From: Nonlabens dokdonensis
GTDB lineage: Bacteria; Bacteroidota; Bacteroidia; Flavobacteriales; Flavobacteriaceae
Length of the DNA stretch: 64,000 nt
Assembly (NCBI RefSeq): GCF_002162835.1
Contig: NZ_MAAX01000128.1
Coordinates: forward strand, 1-64,000
Direction of reading: 5' to 3'
The translations under genes were made by a program, and so were the position numbers. This document shows positions 25,225 through 34,193 of the stretch, piece by piece. The first letter of the stretch is position 1; every line of letters begins with the position of its first letter. The notes beneath the pieces were generated by a model. The model was not told the DNA's origin. It saw nothing but the letters and a program-made list of their open reading frames with translations, and searched no databases.

Positions 25225-26016
25225 TTAGAAATAAGCGTATTCCATTTTCAAAATTGTATCTGGTTGATCATTTACAAGAATCAGTATTTTGATACAATTG
25301 CCTTTTTTATCGAATTCAAGATACTGCCTTTTAGAAACTTCAGTCTCATCTCTGTCATTATATCGAGTAGTAATCTTAACTGGGTAACCATCTTCATTAT
25401 ATTTAGTCATTATGATCTCTGCAATCTCGTTCTCAGAGTAAGAAATAGTTTGTTTTACAACTCTACCATTTTTATCATTATCAAAAACTCTAATTTCAAC
25501 AGGAGTGTCATCGTCGGGATAATAAAGCTCTTCTTTTATTTTAAAGCCATTTTTAAAGTGACTACTTATTCTAAAAGAATCATTTTCATCATCTCCGCGT
25601 ATTTGTTTCTGCTCTATAATTTGTCTTTTCTCATCTAATTTATAACTGTAATTTAATGTAGTGTCTAACTCTCCTCTAGAATTATATTCTTTTTTTGTTA
25701 TTAAGAATGCCTTATTGTCATACTCATAAAGAAATTTTCTATTCAAAACGTTATTTATCAACCAATGACGCTCTATGGTATTCCCCTTTCTATCAAAGTA
25801 AAAATGGTTATCAATAGCTCTTGAATATTTATTGGGTTTTATCTTTTGGGCTATAATTGTTCCATTTTGTTCAACAGCATTGAATTGAGAGATTTTTACA
25901 GAGGAAACCTTTCCTTTTAAATTGAGTTTTTTATAATGGTTCACTACTTGTGAGCTGGAACAACTACTGCATGAAATGAGAACTAATATGAGTAAGAAAA
26001 AGAAATTATATTTCAT
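25225..26016 (-). CDS. Hypothetical lipoprotein with YD-type repeats
   Basis: A 263-residue lipoprotein (MKYNFFFLLILVLISCSSCSSSQ, Cys lipobox at about 16-19). The mature chain is a series of short units of the form FDRKGNTIERHW, YNSRGELDTTLNYSY, DNDKNGRVVKQTISYSENE, YNEDGYPVKITTRYND and FDKKGNCIKIL, resembling YD/RHS-like beta-hairpin repeats. That suggests an elongated beta structure on the cell surface or in the periplasm. No enzymatic motif was seen. The ORF track's plus-strand 160-residue ORF here is an antisense shadow. Confidence 0.75.
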   Translation of the reverse strand: MKYNFFFLLILVLISCSSCSSSQVVNHYKKLNLKGKVSSVKISQFNAVEQNGTIIAQKIKPNKYSRAIDNHFYFDRKGNTIERHWLINNVLNRKFLYEYDNKAFLITKKEYNSRGELDTTLNYSYKLDEKRQIIEQKQIRGDDENDSFRISSHFKNGFKIKEELYYPDDDTPVEIRVFDNDKNGRVVKQTISYSENEIAEIIMTKYNEDGYPVKITTRYNDRDETEVSKRQYLEFDKKGNCIKILILVNDQPDTILKMEYAYF

Positions 26017-26104
26017 AAAGTATGATCAAGAATTAGTTGCGATCAATTATTAAATATAATAACAATCTTTTCTAAAATAAACTACCTCAACACAAATTAC
26101 AAAG

Positions 26105-26112
26105 TACCTTTG
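26105..26112 (+). promoter_or_regulatory. Predicted -7 box of the thioesterase gene
   Basis: TACCTTTG matches TAnnTTTG, 17 bases before the ATG at 26130. Transcription would start close to the upstream TTG at 26121, which supports 26130 as the start codon. Confidence 0.6.
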
Positions 26113-26129
26113 CAAAAAAATTGAGCAGC

Positions 26130-26639
26130 ATGCAGCCTAAAACACCTTCACAATCATTTACTACCGTAACCGATATGGTATTGCCTAGTGAGACAAATCC
26201 GTTGAATAACTTATTCGGTGGTGAGTTGCTGGCACGTATGGATCGTGCAGCTAGTATCGCTGCGAGACGTCATTCCAGGCGTATTGTGGTTACCGCGTCT
26301 GTAAATCATGTGGCTTTTAATAGAATGGTTCCTCTAGGAAGTGTGGTAACTATAGAAGCACAAGTGACTAGAGCTTTTAACACCTCCATGGAAGTTTATA
26401 TGGACGTTTGGGTAGAAGATCGTGAAAGCGGTGAACGCACTAAAGCAAATGAAGCTATCTATTCTTTTGTAGCGGTAGATGAAACTGGAAGACCAGTACA
26501 AATCGCTCCTATCCAACCAGAAAGCGAGATGGAAAAAGAACGATATGATGCGGCCTTAAGGCGTAAACAATTAAGTCTCGTTCTCGCTGGAAAAATGAAG
26601 GCTAAAGATGCTACCGAGTTAAAAGCGCTTTTTGAGTAA
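26130..26639 (+). CDS. Acyl-CoA thioesterase (YciA/BFIT-like hotdog)
   Basis: A single hotdog-fold thioesterase of 169 residues counted from the ATG at 26130; the track uses a TTG at 26121, too close to the promoter to be likely. Key features: MVLPSETNPLNNLFGGELLARMDRAASIAARRHS, with the conserved Asn/Gly/Asp-containing helix of acyl-CoA hydrolases, and VVTASVNHVAFNRMVPLGSVVTIEAQV. It hydrolyses acyl-CoA to free acid and CoA in the cytosol; chain-length preference is unknown. Followed by a terminator at 26731. Confidence 0.92.
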   Translation: MQPKTPSQSFTTVTDMVLPSETNPLNNLFGGELLARMDRAASIAARRHSRRIVVTASVNHVAFNRMVPLGSVVTIEAQVTRAFNTSMEVYMDVWVEDRESGERTKANEAIYSFVAVDETGRPVQIAPIQPESEMEKERYDAALRRKQLSLVLAGKMKAKDATELKALFE

Positions 26640-26730
26640 TTTTTATTAATTGAGAAAGCTTTGAAGCTAGCTCAGTTTACCAGCATTTTTAACCTTTCCG
26701 ACCAAATTTCCGTAAACTCCAATTTGCCCA

Positions 26731-26761
26731 CCTTTCCCATAATTAGGAAAGGAGTTTTTTG
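26731..26761 (+). terminator. Intrinsic terminator after the thioesterase gene
   Basis: A stem CCTTTCC / GGAAAGG with an 8-base loop followed by AGTTTTTT; the outer AACTCC / GGAGTT could extend it. Confidence 0.75.
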
Positions 26762-26903
26762 AAATGTTATATTAAAAATAGGTTTTGACTGTCGTTCAAC
26801 CTTGCATTGAGTTTATTTGAGTTATAGTAATCTCTTTATCAAAAAGTTTTGAACTTTAATTCAATCTAGCATATTTGATTTAAAATTCAAGTTGAAGTTC
26901 AAA

Positions 26904-28109
26904 CTACTTTCTAGCAATCCAACTTGCCGGATCTACAGTTTCAGTATCTTGCATGAGAACAAACTTTAACTCGGTCTCGCCGGAATTAGAAGTGAAAATC
27001 TCACCTATTATATCTTTGGTATTTACTTTATCTCCTTTTTCAACACTTACGATTTTTAAATTATCGTAAATAGAGGTGTAATTACCATGTCTTATGTGCA
27101 CGGCTAGAATACCGTACCTGCTTTTTGTAATACGTATTACCTCTCCTTCAAATACGGCGCGTACTTTGGCACCAGCTGGACTTTGTAATCTTATACCGTT
27201 AGATTCAATCGTCAAGGATCTTACTACTGGATGCGGTTGTCTCCCATAACGCCTAGAAACAAAACCTTCTTCTACTGGCCATGGCAGCTTTCCTTTGTTA
27301 CTTTTAAAGTTATTGGCTAATATTTTTGCCTCTGGTGTTAGGAAAAATTTATTAGCAACCGCTCCGGTTTTTCCTTTGTTAGAAGCTTTTATATCGGCAG
27401 CGATTAAGGCTCTAAGTTCTCTGTCTATCTTATTGCGCTCCTTTGCTTTTTCTTTAATATCCGCTGCGTACTCTTTCTCATTTGCTCGTACTACGGCAAG
27501 CAAATTCTCTTGCTCTATTTTATCGTCTTTTAAAGCGGCTCTTTGCTTTTTGTTTAACGCAATCACTTTATTTTTCTCCTCTTTTTCTTGAGCGAGTAGT
27601 TTATTCTTTTCAGACAAGGCGTCTGATTTTACAGTGATTTCTTCTGCCTGTTTTTTGCGGTAATTTGCATAGGATTGCAGATATTGTACTCTTTTATAAG
27701 CTTGTAGAAAATTTTCTGAACTTAATAAAAACATCAGTCGGCTTTGATCGTTTTGAGACTTATAAGCTTTCACGATCATCTCAGCATATTCTGCTTTGAG
27801 AGATTTGATCTCTTCTTGTAGTTTTTTAATCTGGGCAGTATTTGCCTTAATATTTCTCGTCAGATTATTAGCTTGTTTATTTGTAATGTTGATTATTTCT
27901 TGAGTGCGGGCAATTTTCTTGTCAATAGTTTCAACCAGCAAAACCATTGTTTTCTCTTCTTTTCTTACGCTTTTGAGCAGCCTATCAAATTGGTTGATTT
28001 CTTTTTGAATCTCTGCTTTACGTCGTTCTAGAGCAGCTTTACTTGTTTGCGCTTTCGCGAAAGCGAAACACAAAACAAACACTATAAATAAGAGACAATG
28101 CTTTTTCAT
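26904..28109 (-). CDS. EnvC-like murein hydrolase activator (degenerate M23 peptidase)
   Basis: A 401-residue exported protein. The signal peptide ends CFAFAKA/Q; that AFAKA (residues 16-20) is encoded by a palindrome copy, so the repeat supplies the signal peptidase site. A long coiled coil (about 25-240, KAALERRKAEIQKEINQFDRLL...) is followed by a LytM/M23 domain (about 275-400). The zinc ligands of active M23 enzymes are not evident (ELKFVLMQ replaces the usual LHFE-type end), matching EnvC-type activators that switch on amidases at the septum. It directly abuts the DUF4292 gene. Confidence 0.9.
   Translation of the reverse strand: MKKHCLLFIVFVLCFAFAKAQTSKAALERRKAEIQKEINQFDRLLKSVRKEEKTMVLLVETIDKKIARTQEIINITNKQANNLTRNIKANTAQIKKLQEEIKSLKAEYAEMIVKAYKSQNDQSRLMFLLSSENFLQAYKRVQYLQSYANYRKKQAEEITVKSDALSEKNKLLAQEKEEKNKVIALNKKQRAALKDDKIEQENLLAVVRANEKEYAADIKEKAKERNKIDRELRALIAADIKASNKGKTGAVANKFFLTPEAKILANNFKSNKGKLPWPVEEGFVSRRYGRQPHPVVRSLTIESNGIRLQSPAGAKVRAVFEGEVIRITKSRYGILAVHIRHGNYTSIYDNLKIVSVEKGDKVNTKDIIGEIFTSNSGETELKFVLMQDTETVDPASWIARK
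28050..28065. repeat. 16-bp palindrome copy 9 (signal peptide of the EnvC-like gene)
   Basis: Exact CGCTTTCGCGAAAGCG; minus-strand codons 16-20 read AFAKA, immediately before the expected cleavage point. Confidence 0.95.
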
Positions 28110-28865
28110 TTAAAATTCAAATGTGCTATAGCCTTGTGGCATACTAAATGGAAACGTAACTTGTTCATTAAACTCAACGTTTTTAAACTCCATTTCTACT
28201 TTAGAATCTCGATTACGTTGTTTTGCCTCAATTCTAACTTCTAATGGTACTATTTTGCCATCTACGATTTGATATTCTGGGTAATTCATCTTGAGATAAC
28301 TACCTTCAGATGGTTTTGAAATGGACTGTTCTGACACCTTAAAATCTGAAGGTCGTAGGCTGAATAACTTTGTAACTATCGCATCTTCTCTAAACTGATA
28401 ATTGTTATTTGCAATATTAAAATCTTTGTTATCTAGAGATTCTACAGCCTGACCTAATAACAAATCTTCTAGTTGTGTAAATGTAATTTCTTCTCCTAGA
28501 AAATCACTGATCAGGCTAAAATCGCCATCAAATGACCTGCGATTCAATTTTTCATAGAACTGTACACGATCTGGAGTTATATAGACTTTTGCTCCTGTAA
28601 AACCTAGTATACTAGCACTCATCCAGATTTGCTTTCCTTTTTCCATACGCAAATTCATGGTAAAAGATCTAGTGGTTTGTGAGTTATCATAACTAACAGA
28701 AAGTCGTGCCTTCATGGTTTTAAAATCAATGCGGGCTGCTTCATGAGCTTTAACAACTTTAGACTTCTTTGCCGTGGCTACAGCATCATTTGCAGCTCTT
28801 TGTGTGCTACCACATGCCATTAAAACAAATGCGGCTGCTATATATAGGTACTTAAGGTATCTCAT
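28110..28865 (-). CDS. DUF4292 domain-containing lipoprotein
   Basis: A 251-residue lipoprotein (MRYLKYLYIAAAFVLMACGST, Cys at 19). The DUF4292 domain resembles LolA/LolB lipoprotein-carrier folds: ARLSVSYDNSQTTRSFTMNLRMEKGKQIWMSASILGFTGAKVYITPDRVQFYEKLNRR. It sits between the TPR protein (TAATG overlap at its start) and the EnvC-like gene (abutting), an order I associate with flavobacteria. That suggests a shared role in outer membrane or envelope assembly (inference). Confidence 0.88.
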   Translation of the reverse strand: MRYLKYLYIAAAFVLMACGSTQRAANDAVATAKKSKVVKAHEAARIDFKTMKARLSVSYDNSQTTRSFTMNLRMEKGKQIWMSASILGFTGAKVYITPDRVQFYEKLNRRSFDGDFSLISDFLGEEITFTQLEDLLLGQAVESLDNKDFNIANNNYQFREDAIVTKLFSLRPSDFKVSEQSISKPSEGSYLKMNYPEYQIVDGKIVPLEVRIEAKQRNRDSKVEMEFKNVEFNEQVTFPFSMPQGYSTFEF

Positions 28866-30238
28866 TATGATTTATTAGACAATGTCTTTACTTTAGAACG
28901 CATTTTTGCGGCTTTAGTTGTATCACCTTTTTTATCGTAACTCACAGCGAGTTGCTGGTAAATATCGCTCTCTAATTTAGGCTCATCAAGTAAAAAGCTC
29001 AATCCAGTTTCTAATTGTTCAATAGCTGCATCTGGGTCATTGAGGTTATTGTGGGCAACACCATTGAGAAGATATAACAAAGCTTGGGCAGGAAAAACAT
29101 CAAGTGCATTCTCCGTAATTTCTATAGTTTTTTTATAGTCTTTTATGTCTATGCTTAAAAGAGCTACTTTTTTGATGAGTTCATAATCCTTATCATTGAT
29201 TTCAAGACCTTTTTCATAAAATGAAATAGCTTGTGGAGCATCCTTTCTCTTTAAATAATAATCACCTAAAGCGTTAAAGGCTTTTACATCTTCAACCTCA
29301 TCTGCAAAGCTGTCTATGGCATCTTGAATCTCATCATCTTCTACATTAGTAGCATCTGACTGGATAAAATCATTAAGAACATTGATCTTAGTCTCAGTAT
29401 CAAATTGAGTCGATTCAAAAACCTTGCGCATGCTTTTTATTCCTTTGCGCGTTTTACCATTTTCTAAGTATATTTTATAAAGTGCCAGTTGTGCTTTATC
29501 ACTATCGGGCAAATTCTTATCCAGTAATTCTGCTATTTCTTGAACTTTATCGGTGTTGTTTTTCTTGCTGTACAAGTAAATCAAATTGATGTAGGATCTT
29601 TCATCTCTTGGATTTGCTTTAATTGCCGCTTCTAGATCTACAATATTACCGTCTCTAGCTTCATTTGCATCAAGTCTCGCTTCTATTTGCCTTTTAATGG
29701 CAGTACGCCTTTGATCTTCTCCTAATCGTTTATCAAGTTTCTCAATGATTGCAAGAGACTCTTGATTTTTACCAATTCTAAAGTACTGATAAGGCAATAA
29801 TTCCTCATAGTTCTCATTGATATTCGCTAGTTTTTCTAATGTAAAAACTGCTTTCTCATAATCTTTTTGCTTTTCATAAACATCGTACAATGTTTCTAGT
29901 AGCCATTCATTTTCTCCAGCAAGGTCGATGGCACGGTTTATTTTTTGTTCCGCTTTCGCAAAAGCGTCACTCATCAAATAATTCTTACCCAATTCATATT
30001 GCACCGCGCCGTTTTCTGGCTCCATCTCTTCACAAACCTCTAAAAAAGCAATCGCTTTATCATGATTTCCAATGGCCTTTGCTGAAAGTGCATTAAAAAA
30101 ATTATCCTTGAAGCTATCAGAAACATCTCCTAAATCATCTACATTAACTTCATCAGAAAAGACTTCTTCCTGAGCAAAAAGATTTTTACCAAGCAAAAAG
30201 AATACTATTAAGAATGCAATTTTTAATGATTTAAACAT
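28865..30238 (-). CDS. Tetratricopeptide repeat protein
   Basis: A 457-residue exported TPR protein (signal MFKSLKIAFLIVFFLLGKNLFAQ). Helical repeats run through most of the length, for example NHDKAIAFLEVCEEMEPENGAVQYELGKNYLMS, KAQLALYKIYLENGKTRKGI, DAPQAISFYEKGLEINDKDYEL and DPDAAIEQLETGLSFLLDEP. It probably acts as a periplasmic or outer-membrane scaffold. Codons 92-96 (AFAKA) come from a one-mismatch palindrome copy, inside a TPR helix where A/K-rich sequence is tolerated. It precedes DUF4292 in the envelope cluster. Confidence 0.9.
   Translation of the reverse strand: MFKSLKIAFLIVFFLLGKNLFAQEEVFSDEVNVDDLGDVSDSFKDNFFNALSAKAIGNHDKAIAFLEVCEEMEPENGAVQYELGKNYLMSDAFAKAEQKINRAIDLAGENEWLLETLYDVYEKQKDYEKAVFTLEKLANINENYEELLPYQYFRIGKNQESLAIIEKLDKRLGEDQRRTAIKRQIEARLDANEARDGNIVDLEAAIKANPRDERSYINLIYLYSKKNNTDKVQEIAELLDKNLPDSDKAQLALYKIYLENGKTRKGIKSMRKVFESTQFDTETKINVLNDFIQSDATNVEDDEIQDAIDSFADEVEDVKAFNALGDYYLKRKDAPQAISFYEKGLEINDKDYELIKKVALLSIDIKDYKKTIEITENALDVFPAQALLYLLNGVAHNNLNDPDAAIEQLETGLSFLLDEPKLESDIYQQLAVSYDKKGDTTKAAKMRSKVKTLSNKS
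29951..29966. repeat. 16-bp palindrome copy 10 (one mismatch, inside the TPR gene)
   Basis: CGCTTTCGCAAAAGCG, one base off the consensus; minus-strand reading AFAKA. Confidence 0.85.
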
Positions 30239-30257
30239 GTGTTTCTTTTTTCAACAA

Positions 30258-31274
30258 CTATTCCATAATGGTATAATCTCCTATACTTATTCTTGTAAAC
30301 TTCCCATCGTATTTAACGTGGTTACCTATCATCGCTTCTTCTAATGTAGCGTTTTTAATAACAGAATTTTTCTGTATCAATGAATTTGAAATCGTACAGT
30401 TTTCAATTACCGATCCTGCACCTATAGAAACGTGAGGCCCTACAGTACTATTTTTAAGTACCACACTGCTATCGATCACGCAAGGTGGAATGATTTTGGA
30501 ATCTTGCAACGTAGGCTGAGAATTTAACTCTTCACTACCGTCTTTTTCCATAAAACTCATGATGCACTGGTTAGTCTCAATAGCAACTACTTTATTACCG
30601 CAATCCATCCACTCGTCTACCGTTCCTGTTTTAAAAACATTTCCAGATGCCATCATTCTCTTAATACCATCGTTAATCTGGTACTCGCCACCGTTAATAA
30701 TCTCGTTATCGATTACAAACTGAAGTTCTTTTTTGAGATCTGCAATTTCTTTGAAATAGTAGATACCTATAACTGCTTGATCGCTTACAAATTGTTGTGG
30801 TTTTTCAACTAGCTCTACAATTTCTTCTTTTTCATTTAGTTTTACCACTCCGTAAGCCTCTGGCTTTTCCACTTGTTTAGTCCATATTACCGCATCTGCT
30901 GCAGGATCAAGCTCAAAACTTGCTCTTATCAACGTATCTGCATAGGCAACAACTGCAGGCCCAGAAAGTGAAGGTTCTGCGCACATAATCGCATGTCCAG
31001 TTCCTAAAGGTTCTAACTGACGGTAAATGCTAGCTTTAGCGCCTAAGCCTTGAGCCAGTTCTTCCAAACTTTTTACAACATCGTCACCAAAGAATGCCGG
31101 ATCACCAAGAATAAAGGCAATTTCATCTACTGGTTCTGAAAGTATGCGTGCAATATCTTTAACCAATCGATGCACGATAGGCTGGTTTGCAATAGGAATT
31201 AACGGTTTAGGAGTTGTTAATGAATGTGGGCGTAGTCGTGAACCACGACCTGCCATAGGTACTATTATTTTCAT
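30258..31274 (-). CDS. Sugar-phosphate nucleotidyltransferase with hexapeptide C-terminus
   Basis: The start at MKIIVPMAGRGSRLRP (31274) is preferred over the upstream MTL. The N-terminal nucleotidyltransferase domain shows the GxGxRLRP-type pyrophosphorylase signature and the KPLIP substrate loop (GRGSRLRPHSLTTPKPLIPI), then EPLGTGHAIMCAEP and VEKPEAYGVV. The C-terminal part (about 265-338) has left-handed beta-helix turns (VIDSSVVLKNSTVGPHVSIGAGSVIENCTI). It makes an NDP-sugar, most like glucose-1-phosphate thymidylyl- or uridylyltransferases; which sugar is not certain. Neighbour to dut and a flippase, so it probably serves surface polysaccharide synthesis. Confidence 0.88.
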   Translation of the reverse strand: MKIIVPMAGRGSRLRPHSLTTPKPLIPIANQPIVHRLVKDIARILSEPVDEIAFILGDPAFFGDDVVKSLEELAQGLGAKASIYRQLEPLGTGHAIMCAEPSLSGPAVVAYADTLIRASFELDPAADAVIWTKQVEKPEAYGVVKLNEKEEIVELVEKPQQFVSDQAVIGIYYFKEIADLKKELQFVIDNEIINGGEYQINDGIKRMMASGNVFKTGTVDEWMDCGNKVVAIETNQCIMSFMEKDGSEELNSQPTLQDSKIIPPCVIDSSVVLKNSTVGPHVSIGAGSVIENCTISNSLIQKNSVIKNATLEEAMIGNHVKYDGKFTRISIGDYTIME

Positions 31275-31471
31275 AAGCGTCATAACCGCATAAACGGCTA
31301 TCTGATTATTATATCGAGATTTACAAGCAACTTAAAAATCTCTTTATTAATTTATTAGACTAATTTATTATCTTATTATAATTAAAGTTGCTAAGTTAAA
31401 AACTTATAAGAGGTTTGAGCGGTGATCTTAAATTAACTTTAACCTCTTCACCATGCACAAAGTCGATCTAC

Positions 31472-31906
31472 CTATTTCACTCCTGTACTACCAAAACCTC
31501 CTGCACCACGCACCGTAGAACTAAGCTCTTCAACTTGTTGCCAGTCTGCTCGTTCGTGTTTTGCAATGACTAATTGTGCGATACGTTCACCATTTTTAAC
31601 GGTAAAAGTTTCATTGGAAAGGTTAACTAGAATTACACCTATCTCTCCACGATAATCGGCATCAATGGTCCCTGGAGCGTTAAGGACTGTGATTCCTTTT
31701 TTTGCTGCGAGGCCACTTCTAGGTCTTACTTGAGCCTCAGATCCTATAGGTAATTCAATAAATAATCCTGTTTTGATAATCGCTCTTTCTAGCGGCTGTA
31801 AAACAACCGCAGTTTCTAAGTTTGCTCTCAAATCCATTCCTGCACTAGCTTCTGTTTCATAATGCGGTAAATCGTGAGATGATTTATTGATGATCTTTAT
31901 GGTCAT
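31472..31906 (-). CDS. dut: dUTP diphosphatase
   Basis: A 144-residue trimeric dUTPase with all five motifs visible: [56 protein letters not shown] and the C-terminal [10 protein letters not shown], which closes over the nucleotide. It hydrolyses dUTP to dUMP and pyrophosphate, keeping uracil out of DNA and feeding thymidylate synthesis. The ATG overlaps the stop of the flippase gene (ATGA). Confidence 0.97.
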   Translation of the reverse strand: MTIKIINKSSHDLPHYETEASAGMDLRANLETAVVLQPLERAIIKTGLFIELPIGSEAQVRPRSGLAAKKGITVLNAPGTIDADYRGEIGVILVNLSNETFTVKNGERIAQLVIAKHERADWQQVEELSSTVRGAGGFGSTGVK

Positions 31907-33369
31907 TTTCTTTTGATAATTTTGTTAATGATCTCGCTTTCGCGAAAGCTAACCACTCCTAAAACTACTAGAGTCATTGCAGCTCCTACTAAATAAGTAG
32001 CTAGGCTTTCTACTCCTAATTCTTCTCTTACATAATAGAAAAAAAACAGTGATAGCGTGATTGATATTCCTAAATATAAGAGAATATTTTTGAGATCGTA
32101 GGGAACGGCAAGGTGTTTCTTTCCAATAGAATAAGAAACTACCATCATGAGTCCATAAGAAGCGCAAGTGGCATAAGCACTTGCCATATAACCAATATGT
32201 GGAATCAACAGCACGTTTACAATAATTGTTAGAATCGCGGCAGTGATAGAAATGTAGGCTCCATATCGTGTTTTATCCTGAATTTTATACCAAACGGATA
32301 GGGTTTGATAAATCCCAGAGAAGAAATAAGCGATTAAAATTAATGGCACGACTTCCATTGCTGTTTCAAATCCTTCTTTAACGATAAAGGGTTTGATAAA
32401 ATCTACTAGAACTACATAAGCCATCAAGGCAACCGCACCTAGAGCGACAAATGCTTTAGTAATCAATGCGTATTGTTGGGTCGCATTTTTATCGCCAGAC
32501 TGGCTAAAAAAGAAAGGTTCTACTCCTAATCTAAATGCTTGTGCGTACAAAGTCATTCCTACCGCAAGTCGGTAACCTGCTGTGTAAACACCTACTATAC
32601 CTTCAGCCTCTTCTTCACTTACCGGAAGTAGTTTTTGTAATAAAATCTTATCTACCGTTTCATTGATCGCAAAAGCAAAACCAGCTAAAAGAATAGGCCA
32701 ACCGTAAGAAAGCATCTTCTTCCATAAAACTTTGTCAAATTCCCATTTCATGAAATAAGGCTTGATCACAATTAAAAATGTGATAAAACTCGCAGCAAGA
32801 AAGGCTATAAAAAACAACTCTATTCTATCGCCTGGAAGTGCTTTTTTTACTACTGGAAAGTGCTGTAAAGCTGTAAAAAAGACAAATGTCATTCCTACAG
32901 AAACTACCACATTAAATAGTTTAATCAACGCATAATTAGTAGACTTTCCTTGCGCTCGCATATAAGCAAACGGAATAACCATTAAGGTATCAAAGATTAT
33001 GATAGCAAGCACCCATTTCCAGTAATGAGCAGATAAATCTGTAATAGTTTCAATATCAAATATAAATACATAGCTTAAAACTCCAAAAATTATAGTTGAC
33101 ACTAATAAAGATATAAGTGCTGTTCCTAATGTTTTCGATTTGGTAGTTGCATCGTTATAAAATCTAAAGAATGCTGTTTCCATTCCGTAAGTTAAGATCA
33201 CATTTGCAAAAATGATGTAAGAAAATATGATAGAAACCTCACCAAATTCTACTTTCCCTGGTAAATACTCCGTAAGTAGTTTTGTTAATAATACGGTAAG
33301 TAATCGCGGTAATACAGTCGCCAGACCGTAGATGAATGTATTCTTAAAAAGGTTTTTTATAGAACTCAA
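31903..33369 (-). CDS. Wzx-like oligosaccharide flippase
   Basis: A 488-residue inner membrane protein with about 14 hydrophobic segments, belonging to the MATE/MVF-like polysaccharide flippases ([36 protein letters not shown] is the typical N-terminal helix). It would flip lipid-linked glycan units across the inner membrane. Codons 474-478 near the C-terminus read SFRES from a one-mismatch palindrome copy. First gene of the run flippase-dut-nucleotidyltransferase-TPR-DUF4292-EnvC-like. A -7 promoter box lies 23 bases upstream of its ATG. Confidence 0.9.
   Translation of the reverse strand: MSSIKNLFKNTFIYGLATVLPRLLTVLLTKLLTEYLPGKVEFGEVSIIFSYIIFANVILTYGMETAFFRFYNDATTKSKTLGTALISLLVSTIIFGVLSYVFIFDIETITDLSAHYWKWVLAIIIFDTLMVIPFAYMRAQGKSTNYALIKLFNVVVSVGMTFVFFTALQHFPVVKKALPGDRIELFFIAFLAASFITFLIVIKPYFMKWEFDKVLWKKMLSYGWPILLAGFAFAINETVDKILLQKLLPVSEEEAEGIVGVYTAGYRLAVGMTLYAQAFRLGVEPFFFSQSGDKNATQQYALITKAFVALGAVALMAYVVLVDFIKPFIVKEGFETAMEVVPLILIAYFFSGIYQTLSVWYKIQDKTRYGAYISITAAILTIIVNVLLIPHIGYMASAYATCASYGLMMVVSYSIGKKHLAVPYDLKNILLYLGISITLSLFFFYYVREELGVESLATYLVGAAMTLVVLGVVSFRESEIINKIIKRK
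31935..31950. repeat. 16-bp palindrome copy 11 (one mismatch, inside the flippase gene)
   Basis: CGCTTTCGCGAAAGCT, last base changed; read SFRES near the C-terminus of the flippase. Confidence 0.85.
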
Positions 33370-33391
33370 AAATGTGGTTGTAATATAATAT

Positions 33392-33399
33392 CAAAGGTA
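33392..33399 (-). promoter_or_regulatory. Predicted -7 box of the flippase-dut operon
   Basis: On the minus strand TACCTTTG fits TAnnTTTG, 22 bases before the flippase ATG. No other such match was noticed in this gap. Confidence 0.6.
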
Positions 33400-33644
33400 G
33401 GATTATTTTCTTTTTGAAATGTTGGAAATTCCATCTGCCTTTGGTAAAATAGAAAAGCTGTAATAGTATACAATACTACTTCTGACATGTTGCGATAGTG
33501 ATATCAACTTACTTCTATAACTAGGTAATTGTTTACCATCGTATATCTGGTGATAGGTATTTTTTTACCTTCTTTTTTTTAAGTTGAGCTATTCGTAAAA
33601 CTTATTAGATCGATAACTTAAATCGTCAAGTAGCTATTCCGAAT

Positions 33645-34139
33645 TTAATTAATACCATTTTGTGCTGGTGCACTAGGAAAAGCGATACTTTCCTTTTTAA
33701 TAATATTGTTGAGCTGAACAAACTTTAGCTTACCATCAGCCTGAAAAGCAATTACAGCTTGATCATCTAGTAGTTGAAAAGGTATGGTATCTAATTGTGG
33801 AGCTTCATTTCCAAATTCTTCTTTTGAGTCACTTGACATATTTGTTATTGAAGATGAATACCTGAAACGTGTCACTAACATCTTCTTATCATTAGAAATA
33901 AAATTAGCAATATTATTTTCCATTCCCTGAAAATAGATCGCTTGTAGAGTATGCCCTTCCATAACAGAAGTGGGAAAATATAAAGTCACTCCACTTCCTG
34001 AACCTGGCGCACCACCAGACCACTCTTCGTAATAAGGTTGCTGTTCCACACTGAAATCTTGACTAGAGAACGTTTTGGAAATTTTCTTTGAGCTACAAGA
34101 GGTTAATATTGTAGCTAAGAATAGAATAAAATATCTCAT
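33645..34139 (-). CDS. Hypothetical lipoprotein
   Basis: Starting at MRYFILFLATILTSCSSKK (34139), the product is a 164-residue lipoprotein; the track's earlier start (34166) adds MLSFKKKLI, which would disturb the signal peptide. The mature protein is beta rich, with the fragment PYYEEWSGGAPGSGSGVTLYFPTSVMEGHTLQAIYFQGM, and resembles other short flavobacterial lipoproteins of unknown role. It lies alone between the flippase promoter region and the aminotransferase on the minus strand. Confidence 0.75.
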   Translation of the reverse strand: MRYFILFLATILTSCSSKKISKTFSSQDFSVEQQPYYEEWSGGAPGSGSGVTLYFPTSVMEGHTLQAIYFQGMENNIANFISNDKKMLVTRFRYSSSITNMSSDSKEEFGNEAPQLDTIPFQLLDDQAVIAFQADGKLKFVQLNNIIKKESIAFPSAPAQNGIN

Positions 34140-34193
34140 AATAAGTTTTTTTTTAAAGGACAACAAATAGGTTAACTACTCAAAAAAATATTA

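Noticed and set aside
25156-25638. 160-residue plus-strand ORF beginning MYLGFAFAKAQ
   Set aside because: It is antisense to the lipoprotein gene 25225-26016, has irregular hydrophobic composition, and its AFAKA comes from an intergenic palindrome copy.
26640-26730. Possible tRNA (TAGCTCAG near 26664)
   Set aside because: No matching acceptor arm, anticodon stem or T-arm could be folded around it; only the D-arm-like octamer is present.
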